NCBI GenBank assembly: GCA_900466605.1
Contig: UBMU01000002.1
Coordinates: 186,001 to 250,000 of the forward strand
Reading direction: 5' to 3'
DNA from: Hyphomicrobiales bacterium
Lineage (GTDB): Bacteria; Pseudomonadota; Alphaproteobacteria; Rhizobiales; Rhizobiaceae
Length of the DNA stretch: 64,000 nucleotides
Shown: in pieces, positions 26,000-36,702 of the stretch
Layout: each line of letters opens with the position of its first letter
Numbering within the stretch: the stretch's first letter is position 1
The notes under the pieces: generated by a model
What the model saw: the letters and a program-made list of their open reading frames with translations, nothing else
The model's database searches: none
Told to the model about the DNA's origin: nothing
Made by a program: the position numbers and the translations under genes

Positions 26000-27544
26000 A
26001 TGACCTGGAGAGCCAGACTGGACAGCATGACGACGTGGAAATTGCCCGCGCCTTCCAGTGATGTGTTCTCTTCTGTGTGCCGTTTCGCCCGGCGTGCCTC
26101 GTTTGTCTGTGCCGCAAGCGTAACGCTTTTGGGCTGCCAATCCATTCTTGAGCAGTCTTACCAGCCGAGCGTTGGGCCGTCTTCGAATCCGCAGATTGTC
26201 GATGAAGTGCAGAAGAACGATCCTCGCGCGGCGATGGGCGCTCGCGAGCATCCGCGCATCGTTGCGAGCTATGGCGGCGAATACAAGGATGCAAAGACCG
26301 AGCGCCTGGTTGCGAGAATCGCCGGCGCATTGACGGCTGTGTCCGAGAATCCGAGCCAGTCCTACCGCATCACCATCCTGAACTCGCCTGCGATCAACGC
26401 GTTTGCGCTGCCCGGCGGATATCTCTATGTGACGCGCGGCTTGCTGGCGCTTGCAAACGACGCATCCGAGGTCGCTGCGGTTCTTTCGCACGAGATGGGC
26501 CACGTCACGGCAAATCATGGCATCGAGCGGCAAAAGCGCGAGGAGGCGGAAGTCATCGCCAGCCGCGTCGTCGCCGAAGTGTTGTCCAGCGATATCGCCG
26601 GAAAGCAGGCGCTGGCGCGCGGCAAGCTCCGGTTGGCTGCTTTCTCCCGCCAGCAGGAACTGCAAGCGGACGTGATCGGCGTCCGCATGCTCGGCGAGGC
26701 GGGTTACGACCCCTATGCGGCTGCACGGTTCCTGGATTCCATGGCGGCTTACAGCCGCTTCATGTCGGTCGATCCTGAGGCGGATCAGAGCCTCGACTTC
26801 CTCTCCAGCCACCCGAACTCGGCACAGCGCATCGAGCTGGCGCGAGACCATGCGCGTGCTTTTGGCCAGGAAGGCAAGGTTGGAGACACGGGCAGGGACT
26901 ACTATCTCGACGGTATCGATGGCCTGCTTTATGGCGATAGCCCGGAAGAAGGCTATGTCCGTGGCCAGACCTTCCTGCATGGCGGCCTCGGTATTCGCTT
27001 CGATGTGCCTCCCGATTTCAAGATCGACAACAAAGTCGAAGCGGTCATGGCGACTGGTCCGGGCGACGTCGCGATCCGGTTCGATGGCGTCGCTGACAAT
27101 CAGAATCAGAGCCTGACCAACTATATCTCCAGCGGCTGGGTCACCGGTCTTGATCCGTCGACCATCCAGCAAATCACGGTCAATGGGATGGAAGCGGCGA
27201 CGGCCCGCGCGAGCGCGGATCGCTGGGATTTCGATGTCACCGTTATCCGCAACAATTCGCAGATCTTCCGATTCTTGACGGCGGTGCCGAAGGGCAGTCC
27301 GACGCTGCAGCAGACGGCCGATGTCTTGCGGGCGAGCTTCCGTCGAATGACGCCGCAGGAAACCGCTTCGTTGAAGCCTCTGCGGGTGAGGGTGGTCAAG
27401 GTTAAGCCGGGCGAAAACATTACGACGCTTGCTGCGCGGATGATGGGTACGGATCGAAAGCTCGATCTCTTCAAGCTTATCAACGCTCTGCCGACGGGCG
27501 CCTCCGTTTCTCCAGGCGATCGCGTCAAAATCATCTCAGAATAA
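26000..27544 (+). CDS. M48-family zinc metallopeptidase lipoprotein with C-terminal LysM-like domain
   Basis: A protein of about 514 residues. An N-terminal lipobox (TLLGC, cysteine near residue 46) indicates a lipoprotein. The M48 domain contains the zinc motif HEMGH at 164-168 followed by TANHG, and a later QADVIGVRMLGEAGYDP supplies the third ligand, as in BepA/YfgC-type periplasmic proteases that maintain outer-membrane proteins. The middle is uncharacterised. The last 55 residues (VKPGENITTLAARMMG to SPGDRVKII) resemble a LysM or LysM-like wall-binding unit. The start is uncertain: ATGs at 26000 and 26027 are both possible. It converges with rpoH2; a shared terminator lies between. Confidence 0.88.
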   Translation: MTWRARLDSMTTWKLPAPSSDVFSSVCRFARRASFVCAASVTLLGCQSILEQSYQPSVGPSSNPQIVDEVQKNDPRAAMGAREHPRIVASYGGEYKDAKTERLVARIAGALTAVSENPSQSYRITILNSPAINAFALPGGYLYVTRGLLALANDASEVAAVLSHEMGHVTANHGIERQKREEAEVIASRVVAEVLSSDIAGKQALARGKLRLAAFSRQQELQADVIGVRMLGEAGYDPYAAARFLDSMAAYSRFMSVDPEADQSLDFLSSHPNSAQRIELARDHARAFGQEGKVGDTGRDYYLDGIDGLLYGDSPEEGYVRGQTFLHGGLGIRFDVPPDFKIDNKVEAVMATGPGDVAIRFDGVADNQNQSLTNYISSGWVTGLDPSTIQQITVNGMEAATARASADRWDFDVTVIRNNSQIFRFLTAVPKGSPTLQQTADVLRASFRRMTPQETASLKPLRVRVVKVKPGENITTLAARMMGTDRKLDLFKLINALPTGASVSPGDRVKIISE

Positions 27545-27549
27545 AAGAA

Positions 27550-27569
27550 GGCCCGGTTTTCACCGGGCC
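27550..27569 (-). terminator. Terminator after rpoH2
   Basis: Eight-base perfect stem GGCCCGGT/ACCGGGCC with loop TTTC. On the minus strand it is followed by TTCTTTTATT, so it ends rpoH2 transcription; on the plus strand, after the metallopeptidase gene, there is no T run. Confidence 0.8.
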
Positions 27570-27597
27570 AGTCGCATCACTGGGGGAGTAAGCTCTT

Positions 27598-28461
27598 TCA
27601 GGCCGATGCGGCCATATAGGGATCAGCTGTAACGAGGGCGCTGCGGAGCTTTTCCATTGCCCGGCTCTCGATTTGCCGGACGCGCTCCTTGGAAATACCG
27701 AGATCGGCACCGAGTTCCTCAAGTGTGGCGCCGTCTTCCGCTAGCCTGCGGGCGCTGATGATCTTCATCTCCCGCTCGTTGAGGTGTTTCAGGGCGGAAG
27801 CAAGCCAATTGCGCCGGCGCTCGCCGTCAATCATGTTCGATACCTGTTCGTCCGGGAGGGGCTCGTCGCTGACAAGGAAATCCATCTTCTCGGCGCTGTC
27901 GGCGTCGCCCGAAACCGAGGGCGCCTGAAGGGAGGCGTCGTTGCTCGAAAGCCTTGCGTCCATCGTCTGCACGTCGGAAAGGCTGACGCCGAGGGCGGCC
28001 GCTATTTCCTGATGGATGGACTGGAGGGTGAGTTGTGTGTCGCCCTTGGCGAGCTTGGCGCGCAGACGGCGGAGGTTGAAGAAAAGAGCCTTTTGCGCGG
28101 AACTCGTGCCGCCGCGAACGATCGACCAGTTGCGAAGTATGTAGTCTTGAATGGAGGCGCGGATCCACCAGCTGGCATAGGTCGAGAATCGGACGTCACG
28201 CTCTGGCTCGAAGCGTGCCGCGGCTTCCAGCAGGCCGACATAGCCTTCCTGCACCAGATCGCTCATTGGTAGGCCGAAATTGCGGAATTTTCCCGCCATC
28301 GAGATGACGAGACGCATATGGGCCATGGCGATCTGGTTGCGTGCACCACGGTCATCATTATTTTTCCAGCGTATCGCGAGATCATGTTCTTCTTCGCGAG
28401 CAAGGTAGGGAGCCGCCATGGCGATCTTAATCATGCGCCGGTCTGCAGACATGTTCTTCAT
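27598..28461 (-). CDS. rpoH2: RNA polymerase sigma-32 factor, RpoH2 type
   Basis: A 287-residue sigma-70-family factor of the RpoH group. Region 2 contains LVQEGYVGLLEAAARFEP and FSTYASWWIRASIQDYILRNWSIVR (about residues 69-116). The RpoH box QKALFFNLRRLR is at 123-134. Region 4 near the C-terminus has a helix-turn-helix, LEELGADLGISKERVRQIESRAMEKLR. Rhizobia have two RpoH proteins. I call this RpoH2 because two GGAAC-N16-CGTT promoters, the EcfG/RpoE2 stress type known to drive rpoH2, lie upstream, and because the surrounding genes (phb, carD, fdxA) resemble what I recall of the Sinorhizobium rpoH2 region. The paralog choice is therefore inference. Confidence 0.9.
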   Translation of the reverse strand: MKNMSADRRMIKIAMAAPYLAREEEHDLAIRWKNNDDRGARNQIAMAHMRLVISMAGKFRNFGLPMSDLVQEGYVGLLEAAARFEPERDVRFSTYASWWIRASIQDYILRNWSIVRGGTSSAQKALFFNLRRLRAKLAKGDTQLTLQSIHQEIAAALGVSLSDVQTMDARLSSNDASLQAPSVSGDADSAEKMDFLVSDEPLPDEQVSNMIDGERRRNWLASALKHLNEREMKIISARRLAEDGATLEELGADLGISKERVRQIESRAMEKLRSALVTADPYMAASA

Positions 28462-28708
28462 ATCGGTCTCCTGAATTCAGGCGTGACGCCAAAACGGGCA
28501 AAGAATGCTTGCTTCCGGACATTGCTGCCCAGATCAAATTCATGTCTTGAAGGTATGAGGGCTCCGGACTCTGGACGTTTCCAGGTTGAGCCCTAGCTTA
28601 TCATTATGCGCCGGTAGTCCGGCCGGGTAGGACCAGTTTCTTCAAGTTGCCATATAGGCAGAACGTGGAAGGCATGATCCGCTCCTCATCGAACGTTACA
28701 AGGATGCG

Positions 28709-28733
28709 AACGTTCGAGCGTGAAGCTAGTTCC
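28709..28733 (-). promoter_or_regulatory. EcfG (RpoE2)-type promoter, proximal to rpoH2
   Basis: On the minus strand, GGAAC (28733-28729) is followed after 16 bases by CGTT (28712-28709), the exact general-stress sigma factor consensus of alphaproteobacteria. It directs transcription toward rpoH2, giving a leader of roughly 240 bases. Confidence 0.7.
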
Positions 28734-28760
28734 CGACTCTGTCCGCAGCAACAATCCAAT

Positions 28761-28785
28761 AACGCGCCAGGACGGAAAAAGTTCC
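28761..28785 (-). promoter_or_regulatory. EcfG (RpoE2)-type promoter, distal to rpoH2
   Basis: A second exact GGAAC (28785-28781), N16, CGTT (28764-28761) match lies 52 bases upstream of the first, immediately after the carD terminator. Both point at rpoH2. Confidence 0.7.
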
Positions 28786-28789
28786 AATA

Positions 28790-28819
28790 AAAAAACCCGG
28801 CGCGAAGGCCGGGTTTTTT
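28790..28819 (-). terminator. Terminator after carD
   Basis: Stem CCCGGC/GCCGGG with loop GCGAAG, flanked by six A on one side and six T on the other. Read on the minus strand it gives a GC stem plus TTTTTT after carD; the symmetry could make it bidirectional. Confidence 0.85.
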
Positions 28820-28837
28820 GCAGGAAAAACAAAGAGC

Positions 28838-29410
28838 TTATGCAGCTTCTTCCTGAGATTCGTCTTCTTCAATCGCTTTGCCGCGCTTCGGACCCTTGTT
28901 GAGGTTGGTCTCTACAAGGCGGACAGCTTCCGTTTCCGACATCTTGTTCACGGCAGCGATTTCGCGTGCCATGCGATCAAGCGCAGCTTCGTAAAGCTGA
29001 CGTTCGGAATAGGACTGTTCAGGCTGGTTTTCGGCGCGATAGAGATCGCGAACGACTTCAGCAATCGAGATAAGATCGCCGGAGTTGATCTTGGCATCAT
29101 ATTCCTGGGCGCGGCGAGACCACATGGTACGCTTCACGCGCGCCTTGCCCTGCACAACCTTCAATGCACGCTCAACGAAGTCGGTTTCGGAGAGCTTGCG
29201 CATGCCGATGCTCATGGCCTTGGCGACCGGCACTTTCAGGCGCATCTTGTCCTTCTCGAAATCGATAACGAAAAGTTCAAGCTTCATGCCTGCTACTTCT
29301 TGCTCTTCGATAGCGCTGATGGTACCGACGCCATGTGCGGGGTACACGATCGATTCACCGGTCTTGAAGCCGTGACGTGCGGAAGAAGGTTTTTTCTGCT
29401 GGGTCGTCAT
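28838..29410 (-). CDS. CarD-family transcriptional regulator
   Basis: A 190-residue CarD/CdnL-type protein. The N-terminal RNA-polymerase-interacting Tudor-like domain (about residues 10-70) contains GESIVYPAHGVGTISAIEE and LELFVIDFEKDKMRLKVPV. The C-terminal helical domain has WSRRAQEYDAKINSGDLISIAEVVRDLYRA and the charged SYSERQLYEAALDRMAREIAAV helix. CarD proteins stabilise open complexes, including at rRNA promoters. I start it at the ATG at 29410, preceded by GGGAG; a TTG three codons upstream is closer to that site. It is monocistronic with its own terminator. Confidence 0.93.
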   Translation of the reverse strand: MTTQQKKPSSARHGFKTGESIVYPAHGVGTISAIEEQEVAGMKLELFVIDFEKDKMRLKVPVAKAMSIGMRKLSETDFVERALKVVQGKARVKRTMWSRRAQEYDAKINSGDLISIAEVVRDLYRAENQPEQSYSERQLYEAALDRMAREIAAVNKMSETEAVRLVETNLNKGPKRGKAIEEDESQEEAA

Positions 29411-29810
29411 TCTATTCAAAAACTCCCTGTTACGCTTCCGGCTGCAGCCGGAGCCGGGTCAGTCAGGCCCGGATGAGACGGTCGGATCCGTCGGGTGACT
29501 TACTTCTGGTCCCACCGGACCAAAACCAAACATATCCATGCGCACAAGCTTGGAACCTCACGGCTCAAGGCGTTGATATGTCACGGAAACCGCGGTTGTG
29601 GATTTGTTTTGCTTTCGTGGTGGTTTGGGCATGCTTCATGCCGCAAATGGATCAGTGTGGGAAAGCTATCACAAAAATATGAGGAAATCAATAATTTACT
29701 GCGCCTGAGTCATGCGTGCAACACATGACACCCATATGTCGCAGGCACACTTCAGTCATTTTCTGGCCGAATAAACTCGGTTTCAGGCCCTGATCTTTCG
29801 GGCCGCAGGG
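29411..29810. other. 400-base non-coding interval between carD and fdxA
   Basis: I see no convincing gene here. The interval must hold the carD promoter (minus strand) and the 3' end of the fdxA transcript. Short plus-strand frames lack ribosome sites and conserved-looking composition. A GGCCC/GGGCC hairpin near 29788-29807 lies just past the fdxA stop but has no T run. Confidence 0.5.
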
Positions 29811-30149
29811 TCAGTCGCCTGACCCTGGCTTCTCCGAGAAATACTTCTCGAACTTGCCGCTTTCGCCATCCAGTTCCTTCGCTTCGGGCATAGCATCCTT
29901 CTTGACCGTGATGTTTGGCCAGATGCTTGCGTACTCGGCGTTGACCTTGAGCCACTTGTCGAGGCCCGGTTCCGTGTCCGGCTTGATCGCTTCGGCGGGA
30001 CATTCTGGTTCGCAAACGCCACAGTCGATGCACTCGTCAGGGTGAATGACGAGGAAATTTTCGCCTTCATAGAAGCAGTCGACAGGGCAGACTTCCACGC
30101 AGTCGGTATATTTGCAGCGAATGCAATTGTCGGTCACGACATAGGTCAT
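29811..30149 (-). CDS. fdxA: Seven-iron ferredoxin FdxA
   Basis: A 112-residue ferredoxin with both cluster motifs near the N-terminus: [18 protein letters not shown] (the first, [3Fe-4S]-type arrangement) and [16 protein letters not shown] ([4Fe-4S]). The rest, ending SEKPGSGD, is the extended C-terminal tail of the Azotobacter FdI-like group. It is a small cytosolic electron carrier whose partner is not evident here. The ATG at 30149 (MTYVVTDNC) follows a GGAG site; the longer open frame upstream is not conserved-looking. Confidence 0.96.
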   Translation of the reverse strand: MTYVVTDNCIRCKYTDCVEVCPVDCFYEGENFLVIHPDECIDCGVCEPECPAEAIKPDTEPGLDKWLKVNAEYASIWPNITVKKDAMPEAKELDGESGKFEKYFSEKPGSGD

Positions 30150-30343
30150 GAAGAACTCCAGGACTTCCATAAAATGGGGCCGGGCAACCTGGAACGTCGC
30201 GCCTTTCCCCCAACCGGAAAGGAAGCAGTGAGATGCTTGGGAGGCAGTCACGCTATCCGGCAAGTTGATTGTGACGTATCGGCTTTGCCTGCGGATTTCA
30301 AGAATAAAGAAATCGTAAAACCCACCAGTTCGGATAGAGTTTT

Positions 30344-30748
30344 CTAATCCTCGTCCGACATAAGCCGGTCGATTGCACGGCGTTCCTTTTTCGTGGGTCG
30401 TCCCGCCCCCGTGGCACGCATTGCCTGCTCATAGGCTGTCAGGCGCTTTGTCTCGTCCGGCGGCGGCGTTAGATCCTCGTAGAGCAGCCGGGCTTCTTCA
30501 TAAGGACCACGCCGCTCGCCGCATGATTTAACGACGAGGACAATATCGCGTCGCTCGAGCGCCAGCTCGACCGTGTCGCCCGCTTTGATCGTTTGGCTCG
30601 GCTGTAGCGCGCGCCCGCCGTTGATCCGCACATGCCCGGATTGAATGTGGCTTTGTGCCAGCGAGCGCGATTTCACCATGCGCGTGAAGAACAGCCACTT
30701 GTCGATGCGCTGCCGCGAACCGCTTCCTGGCTGTGTCTCCCCGCCCAT
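30344..30748 (-). CDS. hslR: S4-domain RNA-binding protein, HslR (Hsp15) family
   Basis: A 134-residue basic protein with an S4 RNA-binding domain (about residues 14-75: [39 protein letters not shown]) and a charged C-terminal tail ([14 protein letters not shown]). Hsp15 recognises stalled 50S subunits carrying nascent chains. It lies four bases after the Suv3-like helicase gene on the same strand, so the two RNA-acting proteins are co-transcribed. Confidence 0.9.
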   Translation of the reverse strand: MGGETQPGSGSRQRIDKWLFFTRMVKSRSLAQSHIQSGHVRINGGRALQPSQTIKAGDTVELALERRDIVLVVKSCGERRGPYEEARLLYEDLTPPPDETKRLTAYEQAMRATGAGRPTKKERRAIDRLMSDED

Positions 30749-30752
30749 CCGC

Positions 30753-33812
<3,060 letters not shown>

Positions 33813-34249
33813 GGTCCTGCAGGTGAGGCTAGGGTGCCCCAGGTCAAGTCAGCTCCTCTCCGAAGCAGACAACACATGGACAGCCATTGTCTCAAACGCA
33901 AGGGCTGATTTCAATTTACTCTGCGGTTTTCCGTTGCGCGAAAAGCTCACAGATTGCTCGTTTTCCGATTCGGAACAGCTTGAGAACGAATCAGAGACGA
34001 ATCGCTGACTCTGGCTGATTCAGTGTTTGTTCACGGCTAAGTATTGATTTTGAATCACTTTTTCCCACAAGATGCTGAATCGTAAAATTCGTGGCTTGAT
34101 CTGTATATGGGCTGTCAACAGCCTTGTGTCGAAAATCGGCGATCCATTTGAGTCACGGTCTTCCCTGAGAAGTCACCATTACCGAGAGGAAGTGAAAATC
34201 GGTCCGGATTGGGTGCTTTTGCCATCAAAGCGGAACATTTGATGCATGT
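33813..34249. other. 437-base non-coding interval, AT-rich
   Basis: No gene is seen. Around 33960-34030 the sequence GATTC/GAATC occurs repeatedly (CGATTCGGAAC, CGAATCAGAGACGAATCGCTGA, GCTGATTCAG), which may be regulatory or just AT-rich drift. The helicase promoter must lie in its left part, on the minus strand, and the promoter of the two small envelope genes in its right part. Confidence 0.4.
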
Positions 34250-34274
34250 GGAACAAAAAACCGTGATGTGTGTT
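34250..34274 (+). promoter_or_regulatory. Candidate EcfG-type promoter upstream of the DUF3309 gene
   Basis: GGAAC (34250-34254), 16 bases, then TGTT (34271-34274): one base away from the GGAAC-N16-CGTT general-stress consensus, placed 41 bases ahead of a small membrane-protein gene. DUF3309-type proteins are commonly found among stress-induced genes, but the link here is inference. Confidence 0.4.
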
Positions 34275-34315
34275 TCTCGTCCATTCCAGGTGCAATGACG
34301 TTGAGGACTTGAACC

Positions 34316-34471
34316 ATGCTTGGCACGATACTTCTGATTATCCTTATTCTGCTTTTGATCGGCGCCTTACCGAATTGGGGTTATAGCCGCGGATGGGGCT
34401 ATGGACCTTCGGGCGGTTTAGGGCTAGTTCTCGTGATTATTATTATTCTTGTGCTGCTCGGTCGCATCTAA
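34316..34471 (+). CDS. Small DUF3309-family membrane protein
   Basis: A 51-residue protein with two hydrophobic segments (residues 4-19 and 34-48) around a glycine/tryptophan/tyrosine loop, PNWGYSRGWGYGPSGG, the recognisable DUF3309 pattern. The ATG at 34316 follows GAGGACTT. It is followed by a glycine-zipper lipoprotein gene after 27 bases, probably in one transcript. Function of the family is unknown. Confidence 0.85.
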   Translation: MLGTILLIILILLLIGALPNWGYSRGWGYGPSGGLGLVLVIIIILVLLGRI

Positions 34472-34498
34472 GCGACGGAAAAAACTGGGAGATATGTC

Positions 34499-34759
34499 AT
34501 GATGAAAAAGATTGTGCTCATTGGCGCCCTCGTCGGTGCGCTTGCTTCCTGCACGGCGACTGAACAAGGTACCGCGATCGGTGCTGGTACAGGCGCTATT
34601 ATCGGTGGTGCTGTCAGCAACAGCTGGGGCGGCGCTGCAGTGGGTGCTGTTGCAGGTGGTCTGGCCGGCGCGTTAATCGGCCAGTCCGTCGAGCGCCGCG
34701 GCTATTGCGTCTATCGGGATCGGTACGGCCGCCGTTACGAAGCACGTTGCCCACGCTAA
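34499..34759 (+). CDS. Glycine-zipper lipoprotein (17 kDa antigen-like)
   Basis: An 86-residue protein with a lipoprotein signal (LVGALASC, cysteine at residue 18). Glycine-zipper repeats follow: GTAIGAGTGAIIGGAV and GGAAVGAVAGGLAGALIG (about residues 24-61). It ends in a short tail, YCVYRDRYGRRYEARCPR. Such proteins sit in the outer membrane or periplasm and are often stress-related. The ATG at 34499 follows GGGAGATATGTC. A good terminator follows. Confidence 0.88.
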   Translation: MMKKIVLIGALVGALASCTATEQGTAIGAGTGAIIGGAVSNSWGGAAVGAVAGGLAGALIGQSVERRGYCVYRDRYGRRYEARCPR

Positions 34760-34796
34760 TAAGGCAGCTGCGTCAGCGGACTATAATTTGAGATCG

Positions 34797-34827
34797 AAAG
34801 CGCCGGTTTAGCCGGCGCTTTTTGTTT
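34797..34827 (+). terminator. Terminator after the glycine-zipper gene
   Basis: Ten-base perfect stem AAAGCGCCGG/CCGGCGCTTT with a five-base loop, followed by TTGTTTG on the plus strand. Confidence 0.85.
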
Positions 34828-34860
34828 GAGCAGCAGTCGCGACAAACCGCCGACAAGAAA

Positions 34861-34888
34861 AAGGCCGCATCGTTTCCGACGCGGCCTT
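34861..34888 (-). terminator. Terminator after efp
   Basis: Stem AAGGCCGCATCG/CGACGCGGCCTT (one wobble) with loop TTTC; on the minus strand it is followed by TTTTTCTTG, 28 bases past the efp stop. Confidence 0.85.
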
Positions 34889-34915
34889 GGTTTCTCGGTA
34901 CATGAGGCGGACGAT

Positions 34916-35485
34916 TTAGTCCTTTGCGCGCTCAACGTAGGAATTATCTTCCGTGGCAATAACCACGCGCGTGCCGGCATTGATATGCGGCGGCACCATG
35001 GTGCGCACGCCGTTTGCCAACATTGCCGGCTTGTAGGACGACGAAGCCGTCTGGCCCTTAACGACCGGTTCGGTTTCCGTAATTTCGAGGGTCACATGGC
35101 GCGGCAGTTCGAGCGCGAGCGGAACGCCCTCATGAATCGACAGAATACAGGTCATGCCTTCCTGTAGATAAGCCTTCTGATCGCCCATCGTTTCATCGTT
35201 CACGACTACCTGGTCGTAGGTCGCCGGGTTCATGAAGTGGAAGCCTTCACCATCTTCGTAGAGATACTGGAAGTTCACATCTTCAACGAAGGCGCGCTCG
35301 ACTTGCTCGGTCGTGCGCCAGCGCTCGGAAACCTTGACGCCATCGACGATACGACGCATGTCGACCTGGGTAACCGGCGTGCCCTTGCCAGGATGAAAGT
35401 TCTGGGCAGTCAGAACGACGTAGAGCTTGCCATCCACATCGAGAACGTTGCCCTTGCGGACGGAAGAGGCGATGACCTTGACCAT
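34916..35485 (-). CDS. efp: Translation elongation factor P
   Basis: A 189-residue EF-P that relieves ribosome stalling at polyproline. Domain I holds the modification loop [10 protein letters not shown] with Lys34 exactly at the position that is beta-lysylated in the EpmA/EpmB system. Domains II and III follow with [22 protein letters not shown] and the C-terminal [19 protein letters not shown] and [20 protein letters not shown]. Start ATG at 35485 after AAGGAAG. epmA and epmB lie divergently upstream, 149 bases away, giving a complete substrate-plus-modifier locus; epmC is not seen. Confidence 0.97.
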   Translation of the reverse strand: MVKVIASSVRKGNVLDVDGKLYVVLTAQNFHPGKGTPVTQVDMRRIVDGVKVSERWRTTEQVERAFVEDVNFQYLYEDGEGFHFMNPATYDQVVVNDETMGDQKAYLQEGMTCILSIHEGVPLALELPRHVTLEITETEPVVKGQTASSSYKPAMLANGVRTMVPPHINAGTRVVIATEDNSYVERAKD

Positions 35486-35634
35486 TAAGACTTCCTTGTA
35501 ACTCGGCTTTTGGCGTCGTAGAGGACTGTCGATACAGCCTTGGAGACGCGATTGATTGTTCTTTGGGGGCGCAACTAACCTAAAATCCGGCAAATAGCCA
35601 GCCCTAGCGTTGGACGACCGGTCAGGACGAACTC

Positions 35635-36702
35635 ATGAATTCCTCGATCGCCAAAGTATCGCCGTGGTGGACGCCGAGCGTGCATTTGGATCGGCGCCCA
35701 TTCCTGATTGGGCGCAATGCGATCCAGTCTGCGTTGCGCGGCTATTTCCTGAGTGAGGACTTTCTGGAAGTCGACACCGCAACTCTGCAGGTGTCGCCGG
35801 GCAACGAGGCGCATCTTCACGCCTTTGCCACCGAGGCATTGACGACGGACGGCCAGACGGCGCCGCCGCTATACCTGCATACTTCGCCCGAGTTCGCCTG
35901 CAAGAAACTGCTTTCGGCCGGAGAGCAGCGCATTGCCTGCTTTGCGCACGTCTATCGCAATCGCGAGCGCGGACCCTTGCATCACCCGGAATTCACAATG
36001 CTCGAATGGTATCGTGTGGGTGAAAGCTATGAGAGTCTGATGATGGATTGCGTTCGCATTCTGGCGCTTGCCGCAGAAACGACGAAGACAGTGCAGTTCA
36101 CTTATAAAGGCAGGGACTGCGACCCGTTTGCGGGGCCGGACCGGATAAGCGTTGCCGCGGCTTTCGAACGCTATGCCGGCATCGATCTTCTGGCATCCGT
36201 TTCCGTCGATGGCGCGACGGATCGGGCGCATCTCGCTGATCAGGTAAAGAGGAACGGAATGCGTGTTGCTGACGATGACGGCTGGGCGGATCTGTTTAGC
36301 CGCGTGCTCGTTGAAAAAGTCGAACCTCATTTGGGTTTCAACCAAGTGACCATTCTTGACGAGTACCCTGTTTCGGAAGCTGCCTTGGCGCGTCCCTCTG
36401 CGCGTGATCCCCGTGTTGCGGAGCGTTTCGAGGTCTATGCTTGCGGGGTCGAGCTCGCGAATGGCTTTGGCGAGCTTACCAATCCGGCCGAACAGCGTCG
36501 TCGCTTCGAGATCGAGATGTCCGAAAAGGCTCGCATCTACGGCGAACGCTATCCGCTCGATGAGGATTTTCTGGACGCGCTTGCTATCATGCCCGAGGCG
36601 AGCGGCATCGCTCTTGGTTTCGATCGGCTGGTCATGCTGGCAACCGGGGCGTCGCGGATCGATCAGGTGATGTGGGCGCCGGTCGCGGAGTACGGCAGAT
36701 GA
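35635..36702 (+). CDS. epmA: EF-P beta-lysine ligase (GenX/PoxA)
   Basis: A 355-residue class-II lysyl-tRNA synthetase-like catalytic domain without the anticodon-binding domain. Motif 2 is CFAHVYRNRERGPLHHPEFTMLEWY (about residues 101-125, quoted in part) and motif 3 is GIALGFDRLVMLATG near the C-terminus. It attaches beta-lysine to Lys34 of EF-P instead of a tRNA. epmB overlaps its stop by four bases (ATGA) and efp is divergent next door, so the assignment is well supported by context. Confidence 0.95.
   Translation: MNSSIAKVSPWWTPSVHLDRRPFLIGRNAIQSALRGYFLSEDFLEVDTATLQVSPGNEAHLHAFATEALTTDGQTAPPLYLHTSPEFACKKLLSAGEQRIACFAHVYRNRERGPLHHPEFTMLEWYRVGESYESLMMDCVRILALAAETTKTVQFTYKGRDCDPFAGPDRISVAAAFERYAGIDLLASVSVDGATDRAHLADQVKRNGMRVADDDGWADLFSRVLVEKVEPHLGFNQVTILDEYPVSEAALARPSARDPRVAERFEVYACGVELANGFGELTNPAEQRRRFEIEMSEKARIYGERYPLDEDFLDALAIMPEASGIALGFDRLVMLATGASRIDQVMWAPVAEYGR

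Noticed and set aside
25853-27172. 439-codon minus-strand open frame opposite the M48 metallopeptidase
   Set aside because: The plus strand carries the HEMGH zinc motif and a lipobox; the antisense frame is rich in arginine and histidine without recognisable structure.
29377-29682. 101-codon plus-strand frame between carD and fdxA
   Set aside because: Starts inside carD on the other strand, has no ribosome site and no family resemblance.
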